Assembly: GCF_001653475.1 (NCBI RefSeq)
Contig: NZ_CP011487.1
Location: 682,001 to 746,000 of the forward strand
DNA length: 64,000 nt
Direction: 5' to 3'
Source of the DNA: Helicobacter pylori
GTDB lineage: Bacteria; Campylobacterota; Campylobacteria; Campylobacterales; Helicobacteraceae
In this document: positions 37,091 through 46,543 of the stretch, piece by piece
Layout of the letters: each line of letters starts with the position of its first letter
Numbering within the stretch: the first letter of the stretch is position 1
Notes under the pieces: generated by a model
Told to the model about the DNA's origin: nothing
Database searches by the model: none
The model's input: the letters and a program-made list of their open reading frames with translations, nothing else
Program-made: the position numbers and the translations under genes

Positions 37091-40000
37091 TCTAAAGTTT
37101 TTTGGTTTTGATAAAACCGCTTGATTTTGTCGTCTATGGGAGCGAGCAAACGATAAAACACCGGCACAATGAGTAAGCTTAACACCATAGAAATCATCAA
37201 GCCCCCACTCATCGCAATCCCTATAGGGGATTTCATCGCTGCTCCATCCCCACTCGCCAACGCTAAAGGCAGCATGCCGCAAACCATCGCAATGGTCGTC
37301 ATTAAAATCGGTCTTAAACGGGTTTTGCCGGCAAACAAAATGGCTTCTTGGATATTCAAACCTTTTTTACGCTCTTCATTCGCCACATCAATTAAAAGCG
37401 TGGCGTTTTTACCCACCATACCAATGAGCAAAATCAATCCTATCATAGAAAACATGCTCAAAGGCTGATGGACTAAACCCAGAGCAAAGAACGCCCCTGA
37501 AAAGCTTAAAGGCATGGTAACCATGATAATAAAAGGCTCTAAAATGGACTCATACAACGCTGCTAAAATCATATAAATCAACACAAACGCTGTCGCTAGA
37601 GCGATCAAAAACTCCCCATTGCTCTCTTTAGCGTTATCCGCTTCTCCGGTGAATCGGTAATTCGCCCCTTCAACCAGCCATTCTTTAGTGTTTTTGCTCA
37701 CTTGCGTTAAAATTTCCCCTAAAGAGATACCCGCTTTAGGCCGAGCGAGCACCGTAACGCTGCGTTGGCGGTTATAGCGAGAAATACTGGACGGGCTTTT
37801 AGTTTCTGTGATTTCCACTAAAGCGTCTAAAAACATCAATTTATCGTATTTATTACGCACTTGCAAGCGTTTGATGTCTTCTGCAGAAACGCGCTTGTTA
37901 TCAGGCACTCTAATAATCATGTCGTATTCTTTACCATCTTCTTTGAACACGCTCGCTTGAGAAGTCCCAGAGAAAGCAGAGCTCACCACTGATCCAATGG
38001 TTTGAGCGCTCACGCCGTATTTGTTGGCGTTTTGTCTTAAGATTTTCAGTTGCAGTTGCGGTTGCGATTCGCTCGTGCTTGTATGGTAGCCTTCGATCTT
38101 GCCTTTTAATTCAGGGCTTTCCAATAAGAATTTTTTCAAATTCGCCACGCTTTTATCCACCACTTCTTGAGAATGGGAAAACACAAAGGTTTGAAAGGGC
38201 GAACTATCCCCACCGCCCCCTAAAAGCGAGACTTCAGAAAGATTGATACTCTCTAAACCTTTAGATTCAGGCATGCTTTTTAATTCTTTCCTTAAAGCGC
38301 TCATCAACTCAAATTGCCCCAATTCATGCTCTTTTTTACGCTCTTTTAAAGGCTTAAGTTGCACAAAAATCTTAGCCTTAAAAGGGTTTTGTGTGGTGCC
38401 ATAACCCACTTGCAAGGTGGTAAATTCCACCTCAGCATGTTTTTCAATCGCTTTTTGAAAGATCTTACTCTTTTGTGTCATGTAATCTATGCTCACGCCC
38501 GGTTTAGCCTTAAGCCACACTAAAAATCTCCCCCTATCTTCTTTCAGCATGAACTCCATACCCAATTTAGAAGCCACAAAAAGCGAACCCACAAACACCA
38601 AAACCACCGCTATAAAGATAATGAGCTTGTGGTTTAATACCCATTGGAGTAATTTGGTATAATGAGATTCTAATGCCTTAAAAAAAGGCTCACTCCACAC
38701 ATAAAAACGAGAATGCCTGGGATTAACCACGACTGAGCTTACCATGGGGATAATCGTAACGACCACCACATACGATAGAGCGATCGCTAAAGCCACCGTG
38801 ATCCCAAAGCTTTGGAAAAAGCGCCCGATAATGCCTTTCATGTTCCCTATGGGCACAAAAACAGAGAGCAGCATCGCTGAAATCGCTACTAGAGCAAAGC
38901 CAATTTCTCTCACCCCCTCATAGCTTGCTTTTCGTTTGCTCATGCCCATTTCTAGCTTTTTATGGATGTTTTCAATCACCACGATCGCATCATCAATGAT
39001 GATCCCTATCGCTAGCGTTAAAGCCACCATGGTGAGCATGTTTAATGAAAAGCCCATCCATTGGATGAGTGCAAAAGTCCCCATGACAGAAATAGGGATA
39101 GAGATCGCTGAAACGAGAGTGATCGTGCCGTTACGCAAGAACGCAAACACCACTAAAACCGCTAAAATCGCCCCTAAGACTAGATCAAATTTCACATCTT
39201 CAATAGAAGTGCGGATATAGCTCGTGGTGTCTAAAAAGGGTCTGATTTCATACTTGGGGCTAATGGCTTGAATGTGTTTTAAAGCTTCATACACCCTATC
39301 TACGATTTCAATTTCATTCGCTCCGGCAATCTTTTGGATTTCTAAAATCACACCAGGTTTGTCTTTAAAGCTCGCAAAAGTGTTGTCTTCTTCCAAACCG
39401 ATTTCAATTTTTGCAATATCGCCAAGACGCACATGATTACCCACTTGAATCTTTTCCACATCCGCCACGCTGTAACTATTCGCATTAATTAAAATAGACA
39501 ATTCCCTTTGACTATTGACAATGCGCCCCCCATCAATTTCCACATTCTCCGCTTTAAGCGTGCTGAAAAGATCCGCATAAGTGAGATTGTATTTATTCAT
39601 CAAAGTGAGATCTGCATAAATCCTAATCTGGCGCTCTCTAAAGCCGTTGAGCTGCACGCCCCCTACCCCATTGATTTTTTGGAGCATGGGCTTAATGGTG
39701 TTTTTAGCGTAGTCATTAAGGGTTGTAGCAGGCACGCTTGAACTGCTCACGAATAACGAAATAATGGCTTGGCTGTCGGTATCAAATTTATTGATAGAGG
39801 GTTTTTTAATGTTGGAGTCATCAAAACGCACCGAAGAAATTTTATTAACCACATCGTTCAAGGCTTCTTCATTAGGCTTTTCTAACTCAAATTCAATGAC
39901 AACAATGCTCACATTTTTAGAACTCGTGGAAGTAACCTTTTTGATCCCATCAATCCCCATCACCGCTTCTTCAATCTTATCGGTTACCTTACTCTCTATG

Positions 40001-40170
40001 ATTTCAGCGCTAGCTCCAGGATAAGTCGTAGTAACCACCACCGTAGGCAAATCAATTTTAGGGAAAAGCGCCACGCTCAATTTTTTAAAACCCATAGTCC
40101 CAAAAAAGACAATCGCCAAAGCAAACATCAAGGTCGTAATAGGACGATTAATCGCTGTTTTATACATCAA
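37087..40170 (-). CDS. hefC: RND efflux pump inner membrane transporter HefC
   Basis: HefC is the AcrB-like proton-driven drug and bile-salt transporter of the HefABC pump, which contributes to intrinsic antibiotic tolerance. The 1027-residue protein has the RND pattern: TM1 at about 12-30, a large periplasmic loop, TM2-6 from about 330, a second loop, then TM8-12 from about 850. The proton-relay aspartates are in GIIIDDAIVVIENI near residue 393. Sequence features such as LFPKIDLPTV and GMVGKNATLLID are family hallmarks. It lies nine bases after hefB. Confidence 0.96.
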   Translation of the reverse strand: MMYKTAINRPITTLMFALAIVFFGTMGFKKLSVALFPKIDLPTVVVTTTYPGASAEIIESKVTDKIEEAVMGIDGIKKVTSTSSKNVSIVVIEFELEKPNEEALNDVVNKISSVRFDDSNIKKPSINKFDTDSQAIISLFVSSSSVPATTLNDYAKNTIKPMLQKINGVGGVQLNGFRERQIRIYADLTLMNKYNLTYADLFSTLKAENVEIDGGRIVNSQRELSILINANSYSVADVEKIQVGNHVRLGDIAKIEIGLEEDNTFASFKDKPGVILEIQKIAGANEIEIVDRVYEALKHIQAISPKYEIRPFLDTTSYIRTSIEDVKFDLVLGAILAVLVVFAFLRNGTITLVSAISIPISVMGTFALIQWMGFSLNMLTMVALTLAIGIIIDDAIVVIENIHKKLEMGMSKRKASYEGVREIGFALVAISAMLLSVFVPIGNMKGIIGRFFQSFGITVALAIALSYVVVVTIIPMVSSVVVNPRHSRFYVWSEPFFKALESHYTKLLQWVLNHKLIIFIAVVLVFVGSLFVASKLGMEFMLKEDRGRFLVWLKAKPGVSIDYMTQKSKIFQKAIEKHAEVEFTTLQVGYGTTQNPFKAKIFVQLKPLKERKKEHELGQFELMSALRKELKSMPESKGLESINLSEVSLLGGGGDSSPFQTFVFSHSQEVVDKSVANLKKFLLESPELKGKIEGYHTSTSESQPQLQLKILRQNANKYGVSAQTIGSVVSSAFSGTSQASVFKEDGKEYDMIIRVPDNKRVSAEDIKRLQVRNKYDKLMFLDALVEITETKSPSSISRYNRQRSVTVLARPKAGISLGEILTQVSKNTKEWLVEGANYRFTGEADNAKESNGEFLIALATAFVLIYMILAALYESILEPFIIMVTMPLSFSGAFFALGLVHQPLSMFSMIGLILLIGMVGKNATLLIDVANEERKKGLNIQEAILFAGKTRLRPILMTTIAMVCGMLPLALASGDGAAMKSPIGIAMSGGLMISMVLSLLIVPVFYRLLAPIDDKIKRFYQNQKTLE

Positions 40171-40179
40171 AATATCCTA

Positions 40180-40884
40180 TTATTTCGTTTGGATAAACCC
40201 ATCGCCAAAAAGCCCCACTGCCATAGGCTTAGATAAAAGGGCTTCAGCGCTCACTTTTCTGGTGTTTTCATCAACCGTGGGGTAAATCTTAGTGATTTTA
40301 GCTTCATGCTGATTGGAATCCCCATCTATAGAATAAGTATAAGTATCCCCCACTTTGACTGCATTAATGTATTTAGAATCAAATTCAATAACCAATTTCC
40401 TGGCATGGCTGACGAGTCTTAATAACACCGTGTTATTCGCATTCACCCCTTCGCCCACCTGAATGTTTTTGCTCGCTATCACGCCATCAAAAGGGGCTCT
40501 TAAAATGGTTTTATTCAATACCGCAATAGAATAAGCGTAATCGGATTCCAAGCGCCTATAAGTGAATTCATAACCCTCTAGAGTGTTTTTATCCACAGCA
40601 CCCCCAATTTTGCTGTATCGTTGGTATTGCTTTTTAGCGAAAATAAGTTGTTGCTCGGTAGAATCGCTTTGAGCCTGTTTGTCTTGATTATACAAAAGCA
40701 ACAAAACATCGCCCTTTTTGACCACGCTCCCCTCAGCAACCTTAATGCTATCCACAATCCCTGTGCTATCCAGAGTGAGTTTGGAGTCTTGTATCGCTTG
40801 CACATTGAAAATCGCATACACTTTCTCGCCAGCTTCCAAATTCAAAAAACTCAAAAAAAGCCCTATTAAAATTTTTCGTATCAT
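40180..40884 (-). CDS. hefB: Membrane fusion protein HefB
   Basis: HefB is the periplasmic adaptor linking HefC to the outer membrane channel HefA. Starting at ATG 40884 (AAGGGAATAAAA before it), it is 234 residues with a signal sequence of about 19 residues. An upstream in-frame start at 40905 would overlap hefA and is rejected. A lipoyl half-motif (GSVVKKGDVLLLL), a short coiled-coil hairpin and a second half (RAPFDGVIASKNIQVGEGV) are present. It is notably shorter than AcrA-type adaptors of about 380 residues and lacks an extended membrane-proximal domain. Confidence 0.94.
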   Translation of the reverse strand: MIRKILIGLFLSFLNLEAGEKVYAIFNVQAIQDSKLTLDSTGIVDSIKVAEGSVVKKGDVLLLLYNQDKQAQSDSTEQQLIFAKKQYQRYSKIGGAVDKNTLEGYEFTYRRLESDYAYSIAVLNKTILRAPFDGVIASKNIQVGEGVNANNTVLLRLVSHARKLVIEFDSKYINAVKVGDTYTYSIDGDSNQHEAKITKIYPTVDENTRKVSAEALLSKPMAVGLFGDGFIQTK

Positions 40885-40894
40885 TTTTATTCCC

Positions 40895-42328
40895 TTAATG
40901 CACATAGTCGTCTATTTTATGCCCGCTGTTAAAAATGTAATTGGCTTTTTGCACTTCATAATTATTGAGCGCTAAATTGTAAGCCACTTCTGCATCAAAG
41001 CGCGTGGTTAAGCCCCTTAAATAAGTGGTGAAATCCACTAAATTAGCGTCGTATTTCCTTTTAATATTGGCAAAAGAAAGATTAGCCGCATCCAAACTAG
41101 CCTTTGAAGATTCAATCTTGGCTCTGGCAATATCAAGCGACTTTCTGTAAAGCTGTTCGTCTTTTTCTTGCTCCAATTTTTTATACGCTAAATTCTTTTC
41201 ATTCGCTAATCGGCCTAGCATGATGGATTGTTTTTGCAAGCTCAACCCTATATCATCAAAAAATTTCATGCTCGCAGTAACCCCAGCCGTATTTTGCTGG
41301 CCTGGGAAGAAGTTCCCAAAACCCCCCAAAGCGTAAGCGGGTTTTTGGATCCAATAAAGCCATGAGTCATACACATCTACTGTAGGGTAATAATTGAGTT
41401 GTTTGTTTTGGTATTTGAGCGCGGAAATCTGCTCCCTTAAAGAGACTAAATCTTGCCTTTCTCTTAATTGCAAATTAGGCACATCAATCGTAGTCTTTTT
41501 TAAATTTTTCACACTGAGGTTAGTGAGGTATTCTAAAGTCAAGCGGTTTTGTTCCAAAGCAAATTGCATGTCTAAAATATCGTATTCGCTCAAATTCCCT
41601 TGCGCTTTCAAGCTTTGCAAATCATCAATCGTCGTTAGCCCTTTGTCATAGAGCTTAGTAACTCTTTTAATGTCCGTTTTGATTTGCTCTAATTTCTTTT
41701 GTAAAGCGATCATGCGAGCAAGATTGTTAAAATACTCATAATATTGTTGCACCACTTGCAAATACACGCTCTGGCGGCTATACTCTAAATTAGCCACAGT
41801 GGATCGGTAAGTCGCAGACTTTTCTTTGACATTATTCACATCGCTAAAACCATTAAACACATTCAATGTGACTTGAGCCTGGAGTTGTTGCGTGTTATAA
41901 TGTTTAAAGTGCGGAGTGTCCCTATTTTCATTTTTAAAATAATAATTCGCATTCAAAGTGGGCAAAAACATCGCTTTTGCGATGGTATGGTTTTTCATCG
42001 CTTGCTTGACACTGAGTTCTTGCGCTTGCAAACTGAGATTAGTGGTAGCCCCCTTTAGCAATTCATGAAGCCCCAAAGCGGCTTTATCGCTTTTTTCATG
42101 ATATTTAGCAATCTCTTGATTGATCGTGGTCGCTGTTTCTTTAGGCGAGGGCAAAAAACCCGGTGTTGCTTCTATAGAACTTGTCGGCGGATCAATGAGC
42201 TTTAAATTCTTATGGCTATAATTGTTAAGGATTTGCTTGATTTCATCTGGGGTTTTAGAGGGGGCTTGCGCTAGAGTTAGAGTAACACACAAACCTAATA
42301 AACCCATGCATCTTATAATAGTTTTCAT
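40895..42328 (-). CDS. hefA: Outer membrane efflux channel HefA (TolC family)
   Basis: HefA is the TolC-like outer membrane channel of the HefABC pump. The 477-residue protein starts at ATG 42328, preceded by a G6 run acting as ribosome site. A signal peptide (cleavage near TLAQA) is followed by the duplicated coiled-coil/outer-membrane-factor repeats, with NVFNGFSDV and QQYYEYFN segments typical of the family. It begins nine bases after hemE, so hemE and the pump genes appear co-transcribed. Confidence 0.95.
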   Translation of the reverse strand: MKTIIRCMGLLGLCVTLTLAQAPSKTPDEIKQILNNYSHKNLKLIDPPTSSIEATPGFLPSPKETATTINQEIAKYHEKSDKAALGLHELLKGATTNLSLQAQELSVKQAMKNHTIAKAMFLPTLNANYYFKNENRDTPHFKHYNTQQLQAQVTLNVFNGFSDVNNVKEKSATYRSTVANLEYSRQSVYLQVVQQYYEYFNNLARMIALQKKLEQIKTDIKRVTKLYDKGLTTIDDLQSLKAQGNLSEYDILDMQFALEQNRLTLEYLTNLSVKNLKKTTIDVPNLQLRERQDLVSLREQISALKYQNKQLNYYPTVDVYDSWLYWIQKPAYALGGFGNFFPGQQNTAGVTASMKFFDDIGLSLQKQSIMLGRLANEKNLAYKKLEQEKDEQLYRKSLDIARAKIESSKASLDAANLSFANIKRKYDANLVDFTTYLRGLTTRFDAEVAYNLALNNYEVQKANYIFNSGHKIDDYVH

Positions 42329-42337
42329 CAATCCCCC

Positions 42338-43360
42338 CTATCGCTTGGTTTTAGCATGCACTAATTGCACTAAATATTTCGCGTTTTCTCTGGGTAAATC
42401 CGGCAGCATCCCATGCCCTAAATTAAAAATATGCCCTTGATTGCCCATGACTTTTAAAATCCTTTCAACCCCTTCTTCTAAAGCGTTTTTATCATAAAGG
42501 CGGGTGGGTTCTAAATTCCCTTGCAAAACATACTTATCGCCTAAAATCTTTTTTGCCGCCTCTAAAGGCGTGCCCCAATCCACGCCAAACACATCAAATT
42601 CCCCATCTATGCTATCCAAATAAGTGCCAATCCCTTTAGGGAAAAGGATAACCGGAATATGCGCATAGCGTTTTTTAAGCTCTTTAGAGATTTTTTTCAA
42701 ATAATCCCAACTGAATTTCAAATACGCTTCTTTTTCTAAAGCACTAGCCCATGAGTCAAAGATCATCACCGCATTGACCCCTGCTTGGATTTGAAGGCTC
42801 AAATACTCTATCAATTCAAGGCTTAATTTTTCTAAAAGCGCTTTTAAAACTTCAGGCTCACTATAAAGCATTTTCTTGCTTTTAGCATACGATTTGCTCC
42901 CTTCGCCTTCTATCATGTAAGTCGCTAAAGTCCAAGGCGATCCGCAAAAACCGATTAACGCTTTCTCTTTAGAAAGCTTTTGGCGCGTTTGAGAAATCGT
43001 ATCATAGACATAGTTTAGTTGTTTATAAGCCCCTACTTTCAGGCTTTCCACGCTTTTTAAATCCGTAATGGTTTCTAAAAAATGCGGCCCCTTTTTGGGG
43101 ATAAACTCCAAATTCAAGCCCATTTCCAAAGGCACTACTAAAATATCGCTAAACAAAATAGCCGCATCCACGCCTAAAATCTCTACTGGCTGTAGGGTAA
43201 CTTCTGTGGCTAAATCGCTATTTTTACACAATTCCAAGAAGCTCCCCGCTTTTTTACGACTCTCTTGGTATTCGCTAAGGTAACGCCCCGCTTGCCTCAT
43301 CATCCAAATGGGCGTATAAGGCGTTTCTTTTCTAAAACATGCATCAATGAAAATCATCAT
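42338..43360 (-). CDS. hemE: Uroporphyrinogen decarboxylase HemE
   Basis: HemE decarboxylates uroporphyrinogen III to coproporphyrinogen III in heme synthesis. The 340-residue protein has the N-terminal signature [13 protein letters not shown] near residue 16 and the second signature [16 protein letters not shown] near 139, with GNLEP and NLGHGMLP toward the end. A double ATG gives two close starts. It heads a tight run hemE-hefA-hefB-hefC-outer membrane protein, an arrangement linking heme synthesis with efflux only by transcription. Confidence 0.97.
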   Translation of the reverse strand: MMIFIDACFRKETPYTPIWMMRQAGRYLSEYQESRKKAGSFLELCKNSDLATEVTLQPVEILGVDAAILFSDILVVPLEMGLNLEFIPKKGPHFLETITDLKSVESLKVGAYKQLNYVYDTISQTRQKLSKEKALIGFCGSPWTLATYMIEGEGSKSYAKSKKMLYSEPEVLKALLEKLSLELIEYLSLQIQAGVNAVMIFDSWASALEKEAYLKFSWDYLKKISKELKKRYAHIPVILFPKGIGTYLDSIDGEFDVFGVDWGTPLEAAKKILGDKYVLQGNLEPTRLYDKNALEEGVERILKVMGNQGHIFNLGHGMLPDLPRENAKYLVQLVHAKTKR

Positions 43361-43425
43361 AAATCCTTCAAGGTTTGTCTAATTATTGTTTTTATACTCT
43401 ATAGTTAGTTCTTAAAATAAATATT

Positions 43426-44043
43426 TTACCCTAAAAATCTAGTAAAATCATAAAAGGTGAAAGTGATACCAATAGAATAGATATTCAATCGTGGCGTGCC
43501 AAAGGCTTTAGAAAATTTGCTTTGGATAAAATAAAAAGGGATACCGCCCCTTGTTTCTATACTCAAGCCAAAATTTTTAGCCGCATTGAAAAACAAGCCC
43601 ACACTCCCCATTGCTGATTGGATATTGAATTGATACTTATCAATCTTAGCCCCTAAAATTTGAAGCTGATAGCCTAAGGCGATTTTAGGGATAACCCACC
43701 CCTTAAAAAGTCTCACCCCAGCCATAAACCCAGCGCTCATGAAATACGAATCGCCCATTCCTGCATCTAAATACCCCCCTAATAAAGCTTTCTTTTTTAA
43801 AACATACCCTGCTTGAAAGCCTAAAGAAGCGTCATGGTAAATTTTATCCATCAAAATAGGTGGGCGGTTTTTAAGGCGGATGGGGGATCTTTTAGTCGTT
43901 TGGGCGTGCTGATAAAGATAGCCGATTTTAAAAGAGCCAAAATATTTTTTAGTAGGCTCTAAAGGTTTAAAAAAATTCAAATCCTTTTTGGCTAGCAAAA
44001 CGCCTTTTAAAAGGCTTAAGATTAAGAAAAGTCTAAAAATCAA
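43426..44043 (-). CDS. Outer membrane beta-barrel protein of unknown function
   Basis: The 205-residue protein has a signal peptide (cleavage near LLAKK) and then alternating amphipathic strands rich in G, Y and F (for example GSFKIGYLYQH, KIALGYQLQIL and YSIGITFTFYDF). That is the pattern of a small outer membrane barrel. Its start overlaps the magIII stop by four bases (ATGA), so it is coupled to that repair gene. It does not show the long conserved C-terminus of the Hop family. By position it is HP0603. Confidence 0.75.
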   Translation of the reverse strand: MIFRLFLILSLLKGVLLAKKDLNFFKPLEPTKKYFGSFKIGYLYQHAQTTKRSPIRLKNRPPILMDKIYHDASLGFQAGYVLKKKALLGGYLDAGMGDSYFMSAGFMAGVRLFKGWVIPKIALGYQLQILGAKIDKYQFNIQSAMGSVGLFFNAAKNFGLSIETRGGIPFYFIQSKFSKAFGTPRLNIYSIGITFTFYDFTRFLG

Positions 44044-44696
44044 AGCTTTAATTCCAATTTTTGTTTGGAAAATTCTACAATCTTTCCATGGAATCTCGCA
44101 TAAAGTTGCGCTAAAGAAATGGTGTTTTCATAAAGCGCTAAAGCGGGATTTAAATTCTCTTGAACGCCTTTTTCAAAAAAATTTTGCAATTCGTCATAAT
44201 CTTCTATCTCTATGCCCAATTTTTTTAAAAAAAGATAGCTGTATTTATCCACCACCATCACTTCTTTAGCGCACACATAGCATAAAATCGCATCCGCGCT
44301 TTCTTTGCCAATGCCCTTTTGGTCTAAAAGCCACTCCCTAGTCGCTTCTTGTTTAAAATTTTCAAAACTTTGAAAGTCTTTTAAAATATTCTTGCTCAAA
44401 TTAATTAATCGTTTGGCTTTTTGGTTATAAAACCCGCTAGGGCGGACACACTCTGCAAGCTTTGAAAACTCTATATAAGTGATTTTTTCAAGATTGATTT
44501 CATCATCATTTTCTAAAATGAAAGCGTTTTTTAGATTTTCTAAAGATTTCAAAACGGCTTCAAATTTAGTATTTTGCGTTAAAACCGCCCCCAGTAGAGC
44601 TTCAAATTTAAAAGCGTTAGGCCACCACCAAGCAGGGGCGTTTTTCAATAAATCCAAGCTCTTTAAAGCCTTTAAAATCTCAAAACTATCCAACAC
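44040..44696 (-). CDS. magIII: 3-methyladenine DNA glycosylase MagIII
   Basis: MagIII excises 3-methyladenine from alkylated DNA. The 218-residue protein has the helix-hairpin-helix LLDQKGIGKESADAIL near residue 120 and the catalytic aspartate in MVVDKYSYLFLKK near 150, the endonuclease III superfamily core. Unlike endonuclease III it lacks the four-cysteine iron-sulfur loop; its C-terminus ends with QLYARFHGKIVEFSKQK, as described for H. pylori MagIII (HP0602). It is separate from nth, also present in this window at 62.8 kb. Confidence 0.9.
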   Translation of the reverse strand: MLDSFEILKALKSLDLLKNAPAWWWPNAFKFEALLGAVLTQNTKFEAVLKSLENLKNAFILENDDEINLEKITYIEFSKLAECVRPSGFYNQKAKRLINLSKNILKDFQSFENFKQEATREWLLDQKGIGKESADAILCYVCAKEVMVVDKYSYLFLKKLGIEIEDYDELQNFFEKGVQENLNPALALYENTISLAQLYARFHGKIVEFSKQKLELKL

Positions 44697-44764
44697 AATA
44701 ACCGCCTATGATAAAAAGAAATAAAAAAGAGTATTTTATTAAAAAAGAAGTAAAAATTAAAGCG

Positions 44765-44791
44765 AAAAGCCAACGCTTAAAGCGTTAGCCC
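44765..44791 (-). terminator. Rho-independent terminator of flaA
   Basis: On the minus strand GCTAACGCT, a TTA loop and AGCGTTGGC form a nine-pair stem (one G-U) followed by TTTTCGCTTT. It sits about 25 bases after the flaA stop and closes this highly expressed single-gene transcript. Confidence 0.75.
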
Positions 44792-44813
44792 CCTACAAAC
44801 ACCTTTCTTAAAA

Positions 44814-46346
44814 CTAAGTTAAAAGCCTTAAGATATTTTGTTGAACGGTATTGGCTTGACTCATCGCATAGCTACCTGATTGCGCCAAAATGTTGTTTTT
44901 ATTGAAATTCGCACTCTCTTCAGCAAAATCCACATCCCTGATTTGAGACTCAGCCGCTTTAACATTCACTTGAGTGATGCTGATATTATTCACGGTGCTA
45001 ATCATTTGATTTTGCACAGAACCTAAATCAGAGCGGACTTTATCCAACATTTTCATCGCAGACTCGGCAATATCAATCACCACCATCGCACCTCTTAAGG
45101 TTGTAACCCCAGCTCCCAAGTTTTGATTGCCACTAGCGATCACGGCGTTATAGTTCGCGCCACTAGCCGATTTGACATTAGCGTTAAAATTCCCAGTAAC
45201 ATCGCGCAAATTCACCGTGGTTTCTGCCACTTGAGATTCTCCAAAACCAATCGCTGTGAAACCTAAATGCTGCGAATCAGAAGCCGAAACGACATTGATG
45301 CTCTTAGCGTCTAATCGTGTGAGAGAAAGCCTTCCGTAGTTAGTAGAGCCTTTTGTTAAATCCTGACCGCCATTAACCATCGTTAAAGCGCTAGGCCCAC
45401 CACTGACACTATCGGTTTTGATCTCAATCCCACGACCATCTAAACTGCGCAAATTCAAGCGTCCGTTTTGATCCGTATAAGCTTCCACGCCGGTTTCTGA
45501 AGTGACCGCATTGATCGCTGCAACCAATCTCCCATCTGAGTCATTTTTCTTAATATCTGCAATATTACCCAAATGGACCCCGTTTAAGGTTAAATTACTC
45601 AAACTTCCTGATTGGACCGCCACATCGCTTGTGGTGATAACGCTCGCATGAGCTCTAACTCCTGTTTGGTTAGAGTTCTTGTTAATCACTTCTGCTAACA
45701 CGCCGATCCCTGTGCCTGCTGAGCTAGAGACCTTTACGCTCTCTAAAGTCACATCATTCACGCCATCCACTTGTTTGAAAGTCAAGCTAATATCTCCAGA
45801 AGCCGTGATTAACGCACCTGTAGCGATACGAACCTGACCGATTTTATCGGAAGTGGTAGAGCCAATAGAAGCCTTAATGCTTTGGTTAGAATAAGCCCCT
45901 ACTTGGAATTCTTTGTTAGTGAATTGACCAGACAATAACGCTTGCCCGTTATAAGTAGTCGTGTTACCGATATTATCTAAACCTTGAATCAAACGAACGA
46001 TGTCAGATTGAATCGCTTTACGAGATTCTGTAGTTTGCCCATCTTGAGCCGCTTGAGTCGCTTTAACCTTAACAGTGTCTAAGATTTTCAACTGCTCATC
46101 CATAGCCTTATCCGCAACTTGGATAATCCCCATGCCGTCATTCGTGTTGGCAATCGCTTGACCCAAACTGCTCGCTTGTGAACGCAAAGAATCCGCCACC
46201 GTCATGCCTGATGCGTCATCAGCCGCTTTATTAATCCTTAAACCTGAACTCAATCTCTCCAATGAAGTTTTAAGCGCATTTTGAGTGAGTGCGGATTGCA
46301 CATGCGCATTCATCGCATTGATATTTGTATTGACCTGAAAAGCCAT
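44814..46346 (-). CDS. flaA: Major flagellin FlaA
   Basis: FlaA is the main filament subunit, needed for motility and gastric colonisation. The 510-residue protein has the conserved D0/D1 ends: [15 protein letters not shown] and [17 protein letters not shown] at the start, and the C-terminal [15 protein letters not shown]. The central D2/D3 region is variable. H. pylori flagellin lacks the TLR5-recognised residues and is modified with pseudaminic acid on central Ser/Thr. It is transcribed alone from a sigma-28 promoter and followed by a terminator. Confidence 0.98.
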   Translation of the reverse strand: MAFQVNTNINAMNAHVQSALTQNALKTSLERLSSGLRINKAADDASGMTVADSLRSQASSLGQAIANTNDGMGIIQVADKAMDEQLKILDTVKVKATQAAQDGQTTESRKAIQSDIVRLIQGLDNIGNTTTYNGQALLSGQFTNKEFQVGAYSNQSIKASIGSTTSDKIGQVRIATGALITASGDISLTFKQVDGVNDVTLESVKVSSSAGTGIGVLAEVINKNSNQTGVRAHASVITTSDVAVQSGSLSNLTLNGVHLGNIADIKKNDSDGRLVAAINAVTSETGVEAYTDQNGRLNLRSLDGRGIEIKTDSVSGGPSALTMVNGGQDLTKGSTNYGRLSLTRLDAKSINVVSASDSQHLGFTAIGFGESQVAETTVNLRDVTGNFNANVKSASGANYNAVIASGNQNLGAGVTTLRGAMVVIDIAESAMKMLDKVRSDLGSVQNQMISTVNNISITQVNVKAAESQIRDVDFAEESANFNKNNILAQSGSYAMSQANTVQQNILRLLT

Positions 46347-46403
46347 TGTTGTAACTCCTTGTTATAAAAAACCCAAAGGCATCCTTGCTTTTGGTTAGAA
46401 CTA

Positions 46404-46428
46404 TTATCGGTTAAAGTGTGAAATTTTA
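46404..46428 (-). promoter_or_regulatory. Sigma-28 (FliA) promoter of flaA
   Basis: On the minus strand TAAAATTT and ACCGATAA are separated by nine bases. This matches the H. pylori sigma-28 consensus (TAAAGTTT, about 11, GCCGATAA) closely. It is about 60 bases before the flaA ATG, in line with the known class 3 promoter of this gene. Confidence 0.85.
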
Positions 46429-46501
46429 AAGGGCTTTATTTTACGAATTGTTTTTGAAGTAACAAGACTAACGAGCGTTTAAAATGTTTGGTAATTTTGG
46501 G

Positions 46502-46507
46502 TATAAT
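46502..46507 (+). promoter_or_regulatory. -10 box of tlpD
   Basis: TATAAT lies 36 bases before the tlpD ATG, with AAGGG (46531-46535) as the ribosome site. It is divergent from the flaA sigma-28 promoter about 75 bases away, so a housekeeping and a flagellar promoter share this 197-base gap. Confidence 0.6.
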
Positions 46508-46543
46508 CTCAAATGAGTTAAATTTAAACGAAGGGATACCACT

